From JAHIYG01 sp041306075 (lineage in GTDB: Archaea; Altiarchaeota; Altiarchaeia; IMC4; SCGC-AAA252-I15), in assembly GCA_041306075.1 (NCBI GenBank), contig JBFYKH010000001.1, positions 1 to 11,637 on the forward strand: a DNA stretch of 11,637 bases, read 5' to 3'. The position numbers and the translations under genes were made by a program. Below, piece by piece: positions 11,548 through 11,637 of the stretch. The stretch's first letter is position 1. Every line of letters starts with the position of its first letter. The notes under the pieces were generated by a model. It was given only the letters and a program-made list of their open reading frames with translations, was not told where the DNA came from and ran no database searches.

Positions 11548-11637
11548 GACGAAGCTCGTTTGACGGTTTCCCCGCCGTTCGATTCTCGTCAAGGGCTTTC
11601 CTGCCCGACTATACCGCCATATTCCATGGCGGCGGTG
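11548..11637. other. Hairpin-rich right edge, unassigned
   Basis: Ninety bases with several inverted repeats: ACGA-AGC-TCGT; TTGACG (11560-11565) with CGTCAA (11587-11592), which competes with ACGG/CCGT inside it; GGGC-TTTCCT-GCCC; and CCGCCAT-ATTCC-ATGGCGG (11614-11632). No tRNA, RNase P or SRP signature is clear. It may be part of a structured RNA or an mRNA leader cut by the window edge. An ATG at 11626 begins a frame of only four codons before the edge. Confidence 0.25.

Overview
This is an archaeal chromosomal segment. The evidence is an archaeal-order ribosomal protein and RNA polymerase operon (rps13-rps4-rps11-rpoD-rpl18e-rpl13-rps9-rpoN-rpoK-rps2), archaea-only translation enzymes (GatD, TiaS), TATA boxes about 25 bp upstream of several leaderless starts, and tRNA genes with bulge-helix-bulge introns. 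The DNA is GC-rich apart from two AT-rich gaps. Lineage cannot be fixed from the window; a DPANN-type archaeon is a weak guess.

Layout. 1-467: the end of a Cys-rich small gene (+), a 52-residue zinc-ribbon protein (-), and the gatD upstream region. 468-1757: gatD (+). 1768-1938: a 56-residue ribbon-helix-helix-like protein (-). 1939-2066: a very AT-rich gap. 2067-3254: an AAA-type ATPase with a C-terminal winged-helix-like domain (-). 3255-3438: an AT-rich divergent promoter region. 3439-4668: tiaS (+), then a 60-residue Cys-rich protein (4676-4858, +). 4853-5353: a small membrane protein (-). 5388-6593: a TctA-family transporter (-). 6679-11517: the long ribosomal/RNAP operon, all on the minus strand. 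It starts with tRNA-Ser(UGA) and carries tRNA-Leu(GAG) between rpoD and rpl18e.

Main unexplained signal. The 10-mer GTGACTTACT occurs four times exactly, and its 7-bp core TGACTTA nine times, all between 1763 and 4563; I found no core elsewhere in the window. Copies sit at the gatD/RHH convergent junction, in the linker of the ATPase gene, as a four-copy mirror-symmetric array between the ATPase and tiaS promoters, and in the C-terminal tail of tiaS. Neighbouring copies lie 11, 13 or 21 bp apart. This looks like a dispersed set of binding sites for a local DNA-binding protein (the RHH protein or the ATPase/winged-helix protein). It could be an iteron-like replication origin, a partition site, or an operator family. 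The function is inference; the repeat is directly visible.

Second notable signal. tRNA-Leu(GAG) carries a 45-nt intron in the D arm (between positions 21 and 22) with a textbook bulge-helix-bulge. tRNA-Ser(UGA) carries a 21-nt intron at the canonical 37/38 site. Both tRNAs appear to be processed from the ribosomal protein transcript. Ribosomal proteins S11 and S13 both have unusual charged N-terminal extensions; the S11 extension contains a 51-bp tandem duplication.
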